Assembly (NCBI GenBank): GCA_020809705.1
Contig: CP085830.1
Span: 4,526,001-4,590,000, forward strand
Source: Calonectria ilicicola
Lineage: Eukaryota > Ascomycota > Sordariomycetes > Hypocreales > Nectriaceae
Reading direction: 5' to 3'
DNA: 64,000 nt
The position numbers and the translations under genes are program-made. Each line of letters opens with the position of its first letter. The first letter of the stretch is position 1. Positions 10,479 through 22,242 of the stretch are shown one piece after another. Under the pieces are notes generated by a model that made no database searches, was not told where the DNA came from, and saw only the letters and a list, made by a program, of their open reading frames with translations.

Positions 10479-11564
10479 ATGGCCGTCGATACCGATCAGC
10501 TCCCCATCCCAGTCATTGACTTTGCGCCCCTCCTTACCAGCGATACCCAGCGCGAGACGTATGCGAAAACCGGACAAGAAGTCTACAAGGCCTTCAAGAA
10601 TGTCGGCTTTGCATATATCAAGAACCACTCCGTACCTCAAGACGTGGTAGACGAAGCCTTTCAATGGGTATGGCATATCTTCCATTGCTTTTAGCTTCGA
10701 GCAAACAGGTGTTAAACGATTACATAGAGTAAAAAGTTCTTCGCTCTACCGCAGAGCGAAAAGGACAAAGTCCCCCACCCTCCAGAGGGATGGTACCATC
10801 GCGGCTACTCGGGCATCGGCCGCGAAAAGGTGTCCCAGATGGTTTTCGACGAAGAGGGCATCGCCAATGAGCGCAAGAGGCCCGATTTTAAGGAATCGTA
10901 TGAAATGGGCCTCGAGGACAAGGGAGCAAAGCTGCAAAACATTTGGCCCGCCGAAGAAGTAATTCCTGGATTCCGCCAATTTTTTACTAGTTTCTACGAG
11001 GAATGCTACCAGATGGAATTAAAACTGCTTCGTGCCATAGCAGTTGGCATGGGACTGGACGACGACTTTTTTATCGACTACCACAGGAAGAAGAACAACC
11101 AGACCCGCTTGCTGCACTACCCACCAGTTGAGGAGGAGCTTCTCGCTACGGGCAAGTTGGACAGCATCGGCGCGCACACTGATTTCGGTACTTTTACCAT
11201 GCTTTTCCAAGACGAAGCTGGTGGGCTGGAAGTCGAGGATATACACGAAAAGGGCAAATTTAACTCGGCCCCTTATATCCCGGGGACCATGGTCGTCAAC
11301 ATTGGCGATTTCCTCATGCGCTGGAGTAACGAGGAGCTGCGATCTACGCTGCACAGAGTGCGCACGCCGGCCGCAGCAGCTACGGCAGATGAGGGAAAGC
11401 CGCGCATGACGCGTGAGCGATACTCGATCCCGTATTTCGTGTCTGCGGACAACGAGCGCACCATTGATTGCGTCCCCGGATGCTGGGGACCAGACCGACC
11501 GAAGAAGTTTGAGCCGATCAACAGTATGGAGTACTTGGAGATGCGACTGAATGCAACGTATTAA
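10479..11564 (+). CDS. 2-oxoglutarate/Fe(II) dioxygenase, thymine-7-hydroxylase-like
   Basis: Exons 10479-10667 and 10728-11564 (60-nt intron) encode 341 residues of the isopenicillin-N-synthase-like fold. The N-terminal DIOX_N domain holds LPIPVIDFAPLL and a glycine-tyrosine segment HRGYSGIGREKV. The Fe ligands are His213 and Asp215 (HTDFG) and His272 (TLHRV); the 2-oxoglutarate clamp is Arg294-x-Ser296 (RYSIPYF). Length, the GYSG.GREKV segment, the RAIAVGMG stretch and the SMEYLEMRLNATY ending resemble fungal thymine 7-hydroxylases, which oxidise a ring methyl group. HxnY of the nicotinate cluster belongs to the same broad group, so the substrate is uncertain. The enzyme should be cytosolic. 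A TATA box lies ~125 nt upstream. It is divergent from the hydantoinase gene. Confidence 0.88.
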
Positions 11565-12594
11565 GCACGAAATTGTTGAGCGGAGAATATGTATCAATAG
11601 GGAATAGGCTTGATAGTATGAATGAATGTATTTTGCTCAATCATGGCGATTCTTCACCATAATTTGATGGCTGGGGTGGTGTGACTCCTCATTAGAGACC
11701 GCCAACTTCCCACAGACGGCTCTCGTCGTGGCTGAGGGGACAGCGTAAGATGCAAGCACCGGGCAACGTTCCATTGTGAGGGGAAAATGAAGTACAAACA
11801 GAATCTAGCAATATTGACCAATAAGCCATCACTTATTAGCCTCAGCATATCTCGCCTTTTCTCGTTTTCCCCGGGCATTGGTTACATTACGGTTAACGCT
11901 TCAGGGGGTCTGATTACAGGGGCCAAGGCGCTGGGCGCGAGTCGCTCTGCGGGCGCGGCTATCTAGGCAAATCTTTGGCCATCTCCATTCCCAGATAAAC
12001 ATATCTTACTCTAGATCTGAAATGCCAGGGTATCATGCCCAAACGGTAGCATCTCCTTGGCATCTCGCACGATAACGCTTCGATCGGCCAAGGTCTGCCG
12101 CGGCCGATAAGCCACGAGTCAAGGCTCCGATCGCTCTACGCCGATGCACCACCAGACACTTAGCACTCTCAACCAAAACTGGATTAATAATTGGCATATT
12201 CTTGGACCCTTCGGCGTATATGCGGGCGACGCTCGTCCGATCATGTTATCGCTAGATGCACCAATTTCCTCACCTACGTCTTTGAACCATTCCATACGAT
12301 GCCTGGTTTGAGATAGGTGAATCGACGCTGCACGTAGCCGACCATGCATCACTCCCAGCCCGATCTCCAACATCGCAGGCAAAAGCATCGCAACTTTAGT
12401 ATAGATCAATATCTAAATTTATATTTTTTTCATATCAAATTTGTGCTTATGTACACCAATTTCCGAGACGATAGACTATGTCTGGCGGAAAACTGCCACA
12501 TGGGAACCATCACGATACATGGACTCATTGCGCAGGTTTGGTATTGATGATAAGCCCATTTCATATTTAGCAAAATCGCTTCCCGCAGAGAAAT
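11565..12594. other. Intergenic region between convergent gene ends
   Basis: No gene is supported between the oxygenase stop and the aldo-keto reductase stop. A GC-rich patch lies at about 11925-11965. An inverted pair of the cluster 7-mer lies at 12083-12108. The region is long for a convergent intergenic stretch in this cluster; a lost gene is possible but no coding remnant was recognised. Confidence 0.45.
12083..12108. repeat. Inverted repeat ATCGGCC-N12-GGCCGAT
   Basis: A perfect 7-bp inverted repeat of the element found as direct repeats in the divergent promoter: ATCGGCC at 12083-12089 and GGCCGAT at 12102-12108. It lies between two convergent 3' ends, so a promoter role is not obvious. 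It may be a remote regulator site or chance. Confidence 0.4.
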
Positions 12595-13745
12595 TTATTC
12601 ATCATCCCCAAAGAAGACTCTAATGGGCATCCAGCCATCTCCAACGACCTTGGATCTTGTCGTGATGCCAGTAATCTGGGCTTCCTCGTCTTCAGACAAG
12701 CTCCAGCCATCCAAGTCAAAGTTGGAACTAATTCGCAAAGGAGTTATACTCTTGGGGATAACACTTGTGCCTCTTTGTAGACCCCATTTTAAACTTGAAG
12801 TTTGGTCTCAGCGTGATGGTCATTTGGACGAGAGAAGGAACCATTGCTTACAGGATTTGGGCCACAGTCTTGCCCTTTGCTTCGGCGATTTGGACAACAG
12901 TGGCATTATCAACGAGGTTAGTATGGTTGTTGATGGGTGAATCGTTGTGACCACCCAGGCAAGAGTATGCCGTGCAATGGATCCCTTTAGACTTGCAGTA
13001 CTCGAGGAGCAGTGGCCTGAAACCAGCCGAAAAGAATTAGTGTTGTAAAGATAGTTTTGTCTTGTGATACTTACGATGGGTTGTATGGATGAAGCTAGCG
13101 CAATCAGATTAGCTCAAACCCTTTCCATCCAAACAGTAGAATAAGTCAAATGCTTACCTCAAGCTGGTTGACAGCCGGTACGACGTTGCAAGATGGATCC
13201 TTTAAGAGTTTCTCAAGGTGCCTAATTTGGAAGTTTGAAACTCCAATATTATTTACCTTGCCAGTGCCAAGAAGCTTTTGCATCTCTTGCCTATTTAATG
13301 ATCAATTAGTGGCTGCATTTTTTGGCTGTGGTCGATGGTCTCACCATGTTTTGACATAATCCCAGTCGGGTAAGTGTTTTGAGCTGTCATTCGGGTCCGT
13401 AGAGCAAGGAAAGTGAACCAAAAATAGATCAATGTATTCAACGTCGAGGTTTTTTAGAGACGTTTCGAAGCCCTCGAGCGCTCGGTGGTGCCAAGGGTTG
13501 TCCAGCTTAGTTGTGACCCAGATGTCTTTTCTAGGCACGCCGGAAGCACGGATACCCTCACCTACTTCCTTTTCATTTCCATAATTGAAGGCAGTGTCAA
13601 TGTGGCGGTATCCTTGCTGCAGAGCATGCTTTACGGCGTCTCGGGTTTGGGTCTCGGATGATTGCCAAGTACCCAGGCCAACTGCCGGGATGGAATTACC
13701 ATTGTTCAACTTGAACGTCAGGGATGTTGGATTTTGAGCCGCCAT
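12595..13745 (-). CDS. Aldo-keto reductase
   Basis: Five exons (13345-13745, 13158-13290, 13075-13094, 12852-13016, 12595-12793) encode 305 residues of the AKR superfamily; the 20-nt third exon is unusually small. The TIM-barrel start is GNSIPAVGLGTWQSS. The catalytic tetrad is visible as Asp50 and Tyr55 (HIDTAFNYGNE), Lys80 (TTKLD) and His111 (LVHFP). The C-terminal NADPH-binding segment contains GTSVIPKSITPLRISSN. AKRs reduce carbonyls to alcohols or oxidise alcohols in the cytosol. In this cluster it could act on an aldehyde made by the oxygenase, which is inference from position. It is divergent from the permease across ~660 bp. Confidence 0.9.
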
Positions 13746-14409
13746 TTTTCGTTATGCGCAATTATTTTCCAACAAGGAATCGTAAATTATGAAAGGATGA
13801 ATAAAATAGTCGGAGACGACCAAAAAGATTCAAGTGAAAGCGAATATAAATGGGCTGCTACACACCAATAAGAAACGATTGAGCAAGTGGCAATGATGAT
13901 GAATGAGCACTACCTGGTATGCATTTGAAACAACCCGTGCCCAATCGTAGATCTTGCATCGACCCAGCAAAACACTCATCACCCGACTCGTCAGAAATCA
14001 CCCATAGCATCTCAACCCCGCGTTTCCTCCGTATATCGCGTCGCAATAGCGTCGGAAAAGGCCCCAGCAGTATTTCGCACTTATCGCCATCGTAGATGAG
14101 GTGGCACAGCAGATTGGCCCCGACAGCAGCCTACCGCATATCTGTGGCCTGATCGGCCGAGATTGATCGGGCTATCATGGATGTGGGGCAATCCCCCTTC
14201 GCGACCCCTGTCACGAGGACACAGCACCATCAGAGACAGATGTCATAATTTCCATGCCCGTGGGGAAAAAAGACAAATAAGAATGACAGAAATATTACGC
14301 CGTGATCCTCTCAGAAGGAAACACACGACCCGCTTCATGCACTTTTGACCCACGGGCGGGGGCCGACTACTATTCGAAGAAACAACGGGCAATTGCTGTA
14401 TTCGTCGTC
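13746..14409. promoter_or_regulatory. Divergent promoter between aldo-keto reductase and permease
   Basis: 664 bp with several CCGA/TCGG half-sites. The clearest group is at 14152-14170, where ATCGGCC overlaps a palindromic TCGGCCGA and is followed by CCGA-N6-TCGG (14157-14170). This repeats the half-site of the hydantoinase/oxygenase promoter, though as an everted rather than direct repeat. No gene is supported inside. Confidence 0.5.
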
Positions 14410-16712
14410 ATGAAGATTGATTGGGAAAATGTCAAGCGGAAGCTTGAGTGGTAAGCAATTCATTGGACATCCAACTTGAGGTATGGGGGTAGTAGCTAAG
14501 AAGATCTTCGCAAAGCCCCAAGGATGAGGATGCCGACTATGACAACACACAATGGTGCAACCGTGATTTGATCCCAATCCCACCCGACCGCCGGACCTAT
14601 GGCCAATGGTCTTACGTTGGTATGTATTGGAAGTATGGTCTGAATTAATGCTCTAACATCAGAATCTAGGTTACTGGACTGTTTCAGGATCATGTATTTC
14701 AGCATGGTCAACTGGCAGTACGCTTCTGGCGTTTGGGCTCAGCCCACAGCAAGCCATTGGCGTTGTTGTATGTGTAAACCCCAACCAATCATAGTTCAAG
14801 CTGCTTACTAGATATTCTTGTCAGATCTTAGGAGCTGCCCTCACTGGCTTTCTTGCTGTTGTCTGTGGGTGGATGGGAGCACACCACCACATTGGCTTCA
14901 CCGTCTCAAGCCGTTCGTCTTGGGGCATGAGAGGATCCTACTGTAGGTTTCTTTACTCGTTGAAAAAAGGTAACGTTCAGAGTTGCTAATAATTGGTTCT
15001 CTAGTCCCGGTTATACTTCGTGTTTTTGTCTCGTGCATGTGGTTTGGCAGTAAGTTCATGAAACTTGTCTGAGCCATAGGATGCTAAATATCATTCAGTG
15101 CAGGCTTTTTGGGGAGGTCAGGCTACTAGAGTATGCATTGGTGCTATAATTCCTGGTATTTACATCCGAATAAAGATCCCTCAGTCAGGTCACGAAGCTA
15201 ATAACATCTCTAACAATTTAGGCTTCGCCCACATGAAAAACTATTTCTCGGAGGGCTCTCATTTGGAGACAAAGGACTTCATCGGCCTTGTCATATGGAT
15301 GGGCCTGTTTATCCCGGGCATTCTCATCAGGCCAGAAAAGTTACAAATTCCATTTGTGATATGCTTCTTTCTCTTCTGTGGAACTTGCATTGGCTTACTT
15401 GCTTGGTCAGTTCGCCATTTTTACTTATCTATTGAGGACATTGACTGACTCTTCTCAAGGAGCGTCTCTCAAGCCCATGGCGTTGGTGCTATGTTTCATC
15501 AACCCTCCTCGGCACCAAATGTTGGGTGGGCTTTCCTTTTCGGCATCACCTCTATCCTTGGATCCTGGGGTGCCGGAACTCTTGGGCAGTCTGATTGGAC
15601 TCGATATGCCAAGACACCACGTTCTCCAATTCTGTCCCAGCTTATCGCATCCCCGCTGACCATCGCTGTCACCGCCACTCTCGGAATCATCGTTACAAGT
15701 GCTTCACGCGATGTTATGGGTGGAGAAATTATTTGGAGTCCCATCACCCTGCTAGCTGCAATCCAAGATTATTACCATTCCAGCTCTGGTGTCAGAGCTG
15801 CAGTGTTTTTTGCAAGTCTTGGGCTTGTAGCTTCACAATTCTCAGTTGGGTCCCCCCCACCATGATTCAAGTTGTCTCAGACTAACACGATATAAATGAA
15901 GATTAATGTAGTTTTGAATTCAGTCTCCTGCGGAATGGACATGGCAGGTCTGTGGCCAAAATACATCAACATCAGACGGGGTAGTTACATCATGTCTGTT
16001 ATTGGCATCGCAGTTCAGTACGCTATCCTCATGTTATGATGAAAGAAATCCCACTGATATGTATAGGCCCTGGCAACTTTTGACAACGGGTACCAAATTT
16101 CTCACGGTCCTAAGCGGGTTTGGAGTCTTCATGGCTCCGGCAACGTAAGTGCAAGACAGCCACCTACCTCGGTGAAAATACTCACAGTAATGTAGTGGTA
16201 TCATGCTTGCCGACTATCTAGTTGTTCGAAAGCAAAAGCTCAAGCTCAACGATCTGTACATTGGAGATGACTCGTCCATTTACTGGTTCAGACAAGGCGT
16301 CAACTGGCGTGCCTTTTTCGTCTTCCTCATGTCAATTTGGCCTTTCCTGCGTTAGTCTTTGATCTTTACCATAGGCTCTGAGAGAAATTTTGCTGACAAA
16401 AGTCTAGCCGGTCTTGCTGCCACCGTGAATTCCTGGGAAGGCAAAGACTATCAAAATTGGATTCGACTATACAATCTCACTTTCATCGTGGGTCTCTTGT
16501 GGAGCTTTGCTTCCTTCTGGGCCTTGAACATTTTATTCCCTGTCAAGGAACTTGGAGAAGATGCGCCGTTCGAAGGTGGTGATTATGTTGTAGGGATTGG
16601 TCTTCCTAATGCTTCGAGTGATGTCATTGAAGAGGATGCCGTGAACAAAACTGGAGCCACGACCTTACAACAAAAGCTTAGTAGGGACGAAACACATAAA
16701 AATCAAGTATGA
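14410..16712 (+). CDS. NCS1-family nucleobase/allantoin-type permease
   Basis: A multi-exon gene (about ten exons) encoding roughly 520 residues. It starts MKIDWENVKRKLE; the second exon continues with PKDEDADYDNTQWCNRDLIPIPPDRRTYGQWSYVGYW, and the third begins SGSCISAWSTGSTLL. NCS1 landmarks are visible: QAFWGGQATRV in the third membrane region, and GQSDWTRYAKTPRSP, the conserved (D/W)-x-TRYAK loop. About 10-12 hydrophobic segments follow, and the tail is acidic and hydrophilic. Fungal NCS1 (Fur-type) carriers are plasma-membrane proton symporters for uracil, allantoin, uridine, uric acid and related heterocycles. Splice sites are mostly canonical; the junction after VASQFS (~15846) uses GTTGGG as donor, and the first acceptor (~14515) is tentative. 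As the end gene of the cluster it likely supplies the substrate. Confidence 0.88.
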
Positions 16713-18512
16713 GAATTGGATTGAATTGTTCCGGGTCTTCTCTACGTCATTCTCTTTAGGGAGCTCTGTTTTCATTTTAGGTAGTCTTGATTAAAAAAAC
16801 CAATTTAGATAGAGTTCCGGATTCCATACTGACTTTGAAATAACAACTACTCCCTCAAAAAGGAAATCGCGTCAATTCAGTCGCATTTTCGGCTCTTTGG
16901 GGTAAAATAAGACTGAACAGAAGTGAATCGTTGTTTAAATAGTTGCTTTGTCAATTTGCCCACTCTACAATGCATCTCTCGGCTGCTTCATTTACATTTC
17001 CCATTCTTTCTGAATGTTTGTCGTTTTGCTTAGGTGTTAGCCTTCACCCTTCAATTCTGCAGCTAGCTGTGCTGATAATATTGAACTGGCTTGTTGGGAA
17101 ATCTCCACCAAACTCCAACGATTGTGCGGGTCAACCATTCTACCAAACGGCTCCATCTGTATGGGTGGAATGCAATGTCGACCAGGGGATATCGCACTTT
17201 GATCATTGATTGGCTGTGGGGCTGTGACAACGCATTGAGGCCGATGAGGCCATCGAGGCCTTCCACAACTGTTCTCCACAGAGGATAATAAGCTCTCATT
17301 TATATAGAACACATGGTGTACACACCAAGAGGGCTAGAAAGACTAGCGCTGCAGCAAACTGCTTTGTATAGACACCTAGTTTTGGTGGTACTTATTAATA
17401 AAAGAAAGTACCTATACTTTGCCACTTTAGTTAAAGGTGCAAAACGGCATATGCAGCGCTAACCTTTCTAACCCGTGTGGCCTGTATTGTTTATGGATAC
17501 CCAACCCCACACAATAACCCTAGCCATCTCGTTTCGCTAGATTACATCCGATAATTCATCACGTAGCAATGCCTAATACGCTTATCAAGCTATTATATCA
17601 CTCAATTGCGTCAGAAGAGGCTGTACAATGTGAATTTATTGGCCCTAGAAAGGTCCACGAGCACTCTAGATCCCTGGGAAAGGGGGGGCCTCATTAACGA
17701 CATAACCCTCGCCTACTCAGCGGATGCGGAGTTGGCTGGAAATCATCTTGCAGACCCACGCGGCACTGCAGTCTAATCAGCGCATGTCTTGCTGCTAGTT
17801 ACTTGTTGCTCACGATATGTTGTGTTATGGTAGAATGTCTCCGTGCTGACGCGGTGGCGTTTTGCCGACAGACACACATCGAAGTCCTACCTTCCCGCTC
17901 GGATTTTATGTTCCAGATTATCCGATGGTATCATCCAAGCCAGTTTCAAGCTAGGCTCAGGGATATTTAGATATCGCCACATCCCCTCGTAAGATGAATT
18001 TTGAATTAAGTCGAGATTCCAAGTCGATGGCCTCAAAATAAGTTAGATGTCTATGACGTGGCGCGTCTTTGAAAACTCAAATTTTAAATTGGGTAATGTT
18101 GTCCAGAGCCTCATATCCCTCGACCAAACTTTTTCACCCATTCCAATTAGTCAGTCGTACGGTCAACTTACGTTGAGGCTTCCTTAGTGAGAGGCGATGT
18201 GGATAGTGGGGCCTCACTTCTCAGTGTCGTTTCATTTCATTTGTTTTATCTGAATTATGCCCAAAGCCTAGGAAGCCACCTAGAAACCACTGAAAACAAT
18301 GTAGCCCAAAGAAAAGCTAATTTTATGGTGTGTCGTGTAGAGTCTCAGGCTTCTGGAGCTGTTGGTGGGTCAAATTTCACCCATTTCCTTCATATTCAGG
18401 TGTTGAGAATTGTTCAAAAGTTTAACTTCCAACGAAAAATATGGACGAAAGAAGGCACTTGAATTAGCAAAACTCTGAAAAGGACGAGAATGAGCGTGAT
18501 ATTGTTAAGTTT

Positions 18513-18920
18513 ATGGATCGCTGCCAGGTGTTCTGGTCAGAAGCCCTGGCAGAAAAACACAAAGAGTTACTGGAGGCTAGTGTTAGGACCCGCACACATC
18601 CATCAATTAGCCCATCAGGCCAAAAGATAAGTACTATAATTGCATTGATCGCAATTACAGGTGCGGTAACAGCCACTAAGAGACGTACGGTGAACCAAGC
18701 CGTAACAGCTAGCGTCACGAGCTTTCTACAAATTAATGATATTGACGCACTGCATTCTAAAGTTTTATCTCTTCACTCAAAGAATAAACGAGAAAGATTG
18801 ACAAGTATGTTACTTCTTCTCGATGCCGTTGTTGATAGGCTAAAGGCGTTTGTACAAGCAATATTAACATCGAGTTTTCTTTTATTAATGCAAAGGCATT
18901 ACAAGGCCGAAGTACCCTAG
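18513..18920 (+). pseudogene. Possible decayed coding fragment
   Basis: A 135-codon open stretch begins MDRCQVFWSEALAEKHKELL and is rich in helix-forming residues. The same frame is stopped just upstream (18461) and downstream. Protein-like sequence resumes in other frames near 18900-18980. It faintly recalls the helical N-terminal regions of fungal NACHT/ankyrin proteins, but no diagnostic motif is present. It could equally be random open frame in AT-rich DNA. Function unknown. Confidence 0.2.
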
Positions 18921-21043
18921 CCTTAGGAGATGAATGGACAATTGAAGGGATTTCATCTGTATATGTGCAATGGTATAAAGTTTAGACCTACTTAACCAAA
19001 ACACCAAAAGGTTCCAACATAATGGAAGCTCGTGTATTGAGCAAGCTAGGAAGTAAGAGTTATCGGTTTTACCACAGCTCTTATAAAGCTTTATAGCTGT
19101 TCTCAATAGCACAACTTATATGGAAGAGATTAACTTTGCATGGCTGGATGAGGTATATGATGATAAAGATGTTTACAGAATGAATAGTAAAGTATTCCTT
19201 TTATACGGGTAGGTGCAGAGCCTATCCAACGTTTGGAACAGGCTCATATAACCATAGTTAGACCTCCGGTTCCAAGAGAATATAGAAGTTTGAATGCCCT
19301 CAACTTTAGAGAAGCTTAGAAGCCTAGAAATGCAGCCAAAGTGGTATCTGAACCTGTAGATAAAAGCAGCAAACTTTTACAAATTAAGATTTCAATTTTT
19401 ATCCTCAACACAACGACTTAATCAATTTCTTCTCCATTGTTCGAAACAATACATCCGAATCTCCAAAACAAAATAGCGATTCTAGAAGCTTGAAGCTATT
19501 GTTGCTAAGATCGAGACTGCCCTCTCATCGCACAAGAACCCCATTCGTGACAAAGCCGCTGCGATCCAGGCTTGCACAGAGAACACTCACGCAAGCACTA
19601 GGACAGTCTTCAGGTATGTGTTCCGATATAGCGGCAGCCAGGCTACTTCAATATTAACATTGATCCAAGTTGATTCAACATACTCATCATTGGCAGGTAT
19701 TTGGTGCGGTGGTATAGACATAATGTCCTTTAAATCAAGCCAAAGACCCTGCCCGCTTCGGTTCTAACGTGTTGCAAGGTATGGGGGGACTCGCTAGTTT
19801 GTTTCGAGGTTGAATTAACACTTTCCCTCCATTGACGTTCAATTTGCTAGTTCTGAGTCGACTAATTTATAACTAGCCACTCTATGAGTTACGAACTAAA
19901 TCCATGTTCTTTCTAAGTTTAAGATGCATATGTTTGTAGGGTTACCTTTGAGTTCTGTATTTAGCTCTGGTCTTGAGAAATTCGACAGCGCATGCAAGTC
20001 CATTAATGGAAATGCTATGACTTCGAACGTGAAGCAAGGTTAGCACACGACTCGGAAGCTGCAAATCGCTGACAAAACACTTCAAGACACCAAGAACTCG
20101 TCGAAGAAGCTCTTTCATTGGTTCCAGTGGGACTCAAATAAAGAAAATTATTGTTTTCATTTCATTTCCTACAGAAATCGTAGTTCCTGGGTCGGGAGAA
20201 AGGCATCAAATTACTAGAGGTAGCTCTAGCCAATGAAACTCAATCTCAGAGTTCTTTCGTATTATATAGTATTGGGAGTGTTGATAAGGCTAATAGCAAT
20301 TGGAACGTCTTGTTAATTCAATATAGGAGTTTCTGGACACATGCCTTGGGCGGGACAAAGCTGCACGTTGGGGCCGCGAGCGCTTTCTTCGAGCACAGTC
20401 TACAGTCCATAATTATGCCGCACCTGGAGGATGGAGAGTCTTTGGGTTGGGAAATACGACACAAAGAAAATTCTCACAGAGTGTAATAATATGCTGAGAT
20501 AATATGCTCCCAGAAAGTGGACTGTGCCACGCCTGCTATGAAAGGCATAGATTACTCTTATTACCCGGTCAATTTTCATGCTGGACGTACATCGGCTATT
20601 CAATTAAATTAGCATATATATATGAGCTTCAAAAAATAGGCAGTTTATTATAATCTTAGCTGATCTTTTTTCCTTTTTGGGCAAATCATGGCCAGACTTA
20701 GTTGTATCTGCTACCGTTGTGGCTTCGGAGCTCCCACTTGGTCAAGCCTACCCTTTGTTCTTTTAACTAGGCCAATCCTACAAGCATTACAAAGCCGTTT
20801 CTTGGTAAAGTTTGAAGTGAAATCCGACATCTTGCCGTTAGTGGCAGTACTATGTGGCTTAATTTATTTGCAAGCAATTGACCCACGTAGCAGCCAAGAA
20901 AAACCGCAGCATGCAGTGACTGACTAGTTTATTATTGGTAATAATTTGCCTTATCAGTCTCCACTCACGATATTCATGTCATCTGCCAACTGGTTCACAG
21001 GACCCTGCCCGCCTCACTTTCGCTTCCCCGCACAAAACATTGA

Positions 21044-21051
21044 TATATATA
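21044..21051 (+). promoter_or_regulatory. TATA box of the LYC1-like gene
   Basis: TATATATA about 100 nt upstream of the first ATG (21150); consistent with the chosen start. Confidence 0.5.
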
Positions 21052-21149
21052 GGCCGTTATTTTCTCCTTCGCATGTAAATCTCAGATACGCTCGACCTTA
21101 CCATTGAAGTTCGTATCAGCATCCCTAAATCCTCTCTGGCTCAACTACA

Positions 21150-22242
21150 ATGTCATCTGATATGGCGGGCCTGCTACCAGACTTCGACTCTAACAGGTTG
21201 ATTCTCCGAGAAGCTTCAGAAGCAGAAAAGCTCCAGAGCTGGAGAAATAATAGCGTATCATGGAAAGGAAAATCAACAGTGGACCAGTACATTGAGCAGC
21301 AAATACTTAACGGCAATCAAGAGTTGACACGTAACGGTCGGATTCGATACTGGGTCTACACTGATGGCAAGCAGATATACACATCGGCTGAAACTATTCA
21401 GAAACGTGTTGTAGTCTGCCATCGAGGAGGAAATCCAACTGAATCTTGGAGTTATGGGGTAGCAAGTGTCTTCACGCCATTGCAATTCCGGCAACATGGT
21501 TGTGCATCTAATATGATGCGGAAGCTGGCGGAATGGCTTGATAGTGAGGGGGTAGTGTGTGAATTCACAATGCTGTGGTCCGCCGTCGGTGTAGGATTTC
21601 TATACATTTGAAGAGATATTTCAGTAAACTAATCGAATCTAGGGATTCTACGAGCCCTTCGGATGGATTGTCTTCGACACGGAGGAGGCCCTTATACCTG
21701 CCGCAAAGTATACTCGCGAAGCATCTAGATCACTATCCTGTGATGATATCAAATCCATTTGCCGCAGAGATGTTGAATCAATCTCCAGTCAATGCGGTTA
21801 CACCAGTCAAAGATCAGAGATGGACGCCTGCGTTGCTTCTCTTCCCACGTACGAACAAGCGGAATGGTATTTTAACTCAGAGGACTATGTTGCATCCCAA
21901 CTATACCCACAGCCGCCTCAAGCCCCTGAAGCTAAAGGAGCAGAAGCTCTTGAAGAAATGGGTACCTGGTGTTACTGGTTCCATGACTTTAATGCCAACA
22001 AATTGATTATCCTGCGCCTTTCATTTGATGAAAATGACAACGCACCCGGTTCAAAAAGCAATAACTCGACCGCTTTAGGGGCCATTCTTCGAGCAGCTTG
22101 TAATGAGGCTCATTCGTGGGGTTTAGAGCATGTCTCGATTTGGCAACCGAATAGAAGAGTGATTGAAGCGAGTCAAGAAGTCTTGGGTATTCGCCCACGG
22201 GTTCTAGACCAGATTGAGATTAATATCCCGTGCTTGCAATGA
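21150..22242 (+). CDS. LYC1-like N-acetyltransferase
   Basis: Exons 21150-21584 and 21643-22242 (58-nt intron, donor GTCGGT) give 344 residues. The intron is required because the frame before it stops at 21611, while the downstream frame carries GFYEPFGWIVFD. The N-terminal half is a GNAT-type domain: LILREASEAEKLQSWRNN, the sheet with VASVFTPLQFRQHGCASNMM (acetyl-CoA loop region, R-x-x-G-x-A) and then GFYEPFGW. The C-terminal half ends IWQPNRRVIEASQEVLG. This arrangement matches fungal LYC1-like proteins, of which yeast LYC1 acetylates lysine at the start of its degradation. The donor trims the usual YSDIG-like segment, so the splice choice is not certain. An alternative start is Met5 (21162). 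Confidence 0.75.

Larger units (their letters stand above)
16713..21149. other. AT-rich gene-poor region
   Basis: 4.4 kb with no confident gene. Short open frames occur on both strands. One GGCCGAT copy at 17239-17245 is isolated. Between about 18440 and 19650 some translated stretches look protein-like but are broken by stops. No terminal repeats or transposase motifs were found. The last ~110 bp hold the promoter of the LYC1-like gene. Confidence 0.5.

Noticed and set aside
10479..11564. Isopenicillin N synthase identity for the oxygenase
   Set aside because: Only the fold and metal-site motifs are shared. Length, C-terminal motif and gene context fit thymine-7-hydroxylase-like enzymes better, and no ACV synthetase is present.
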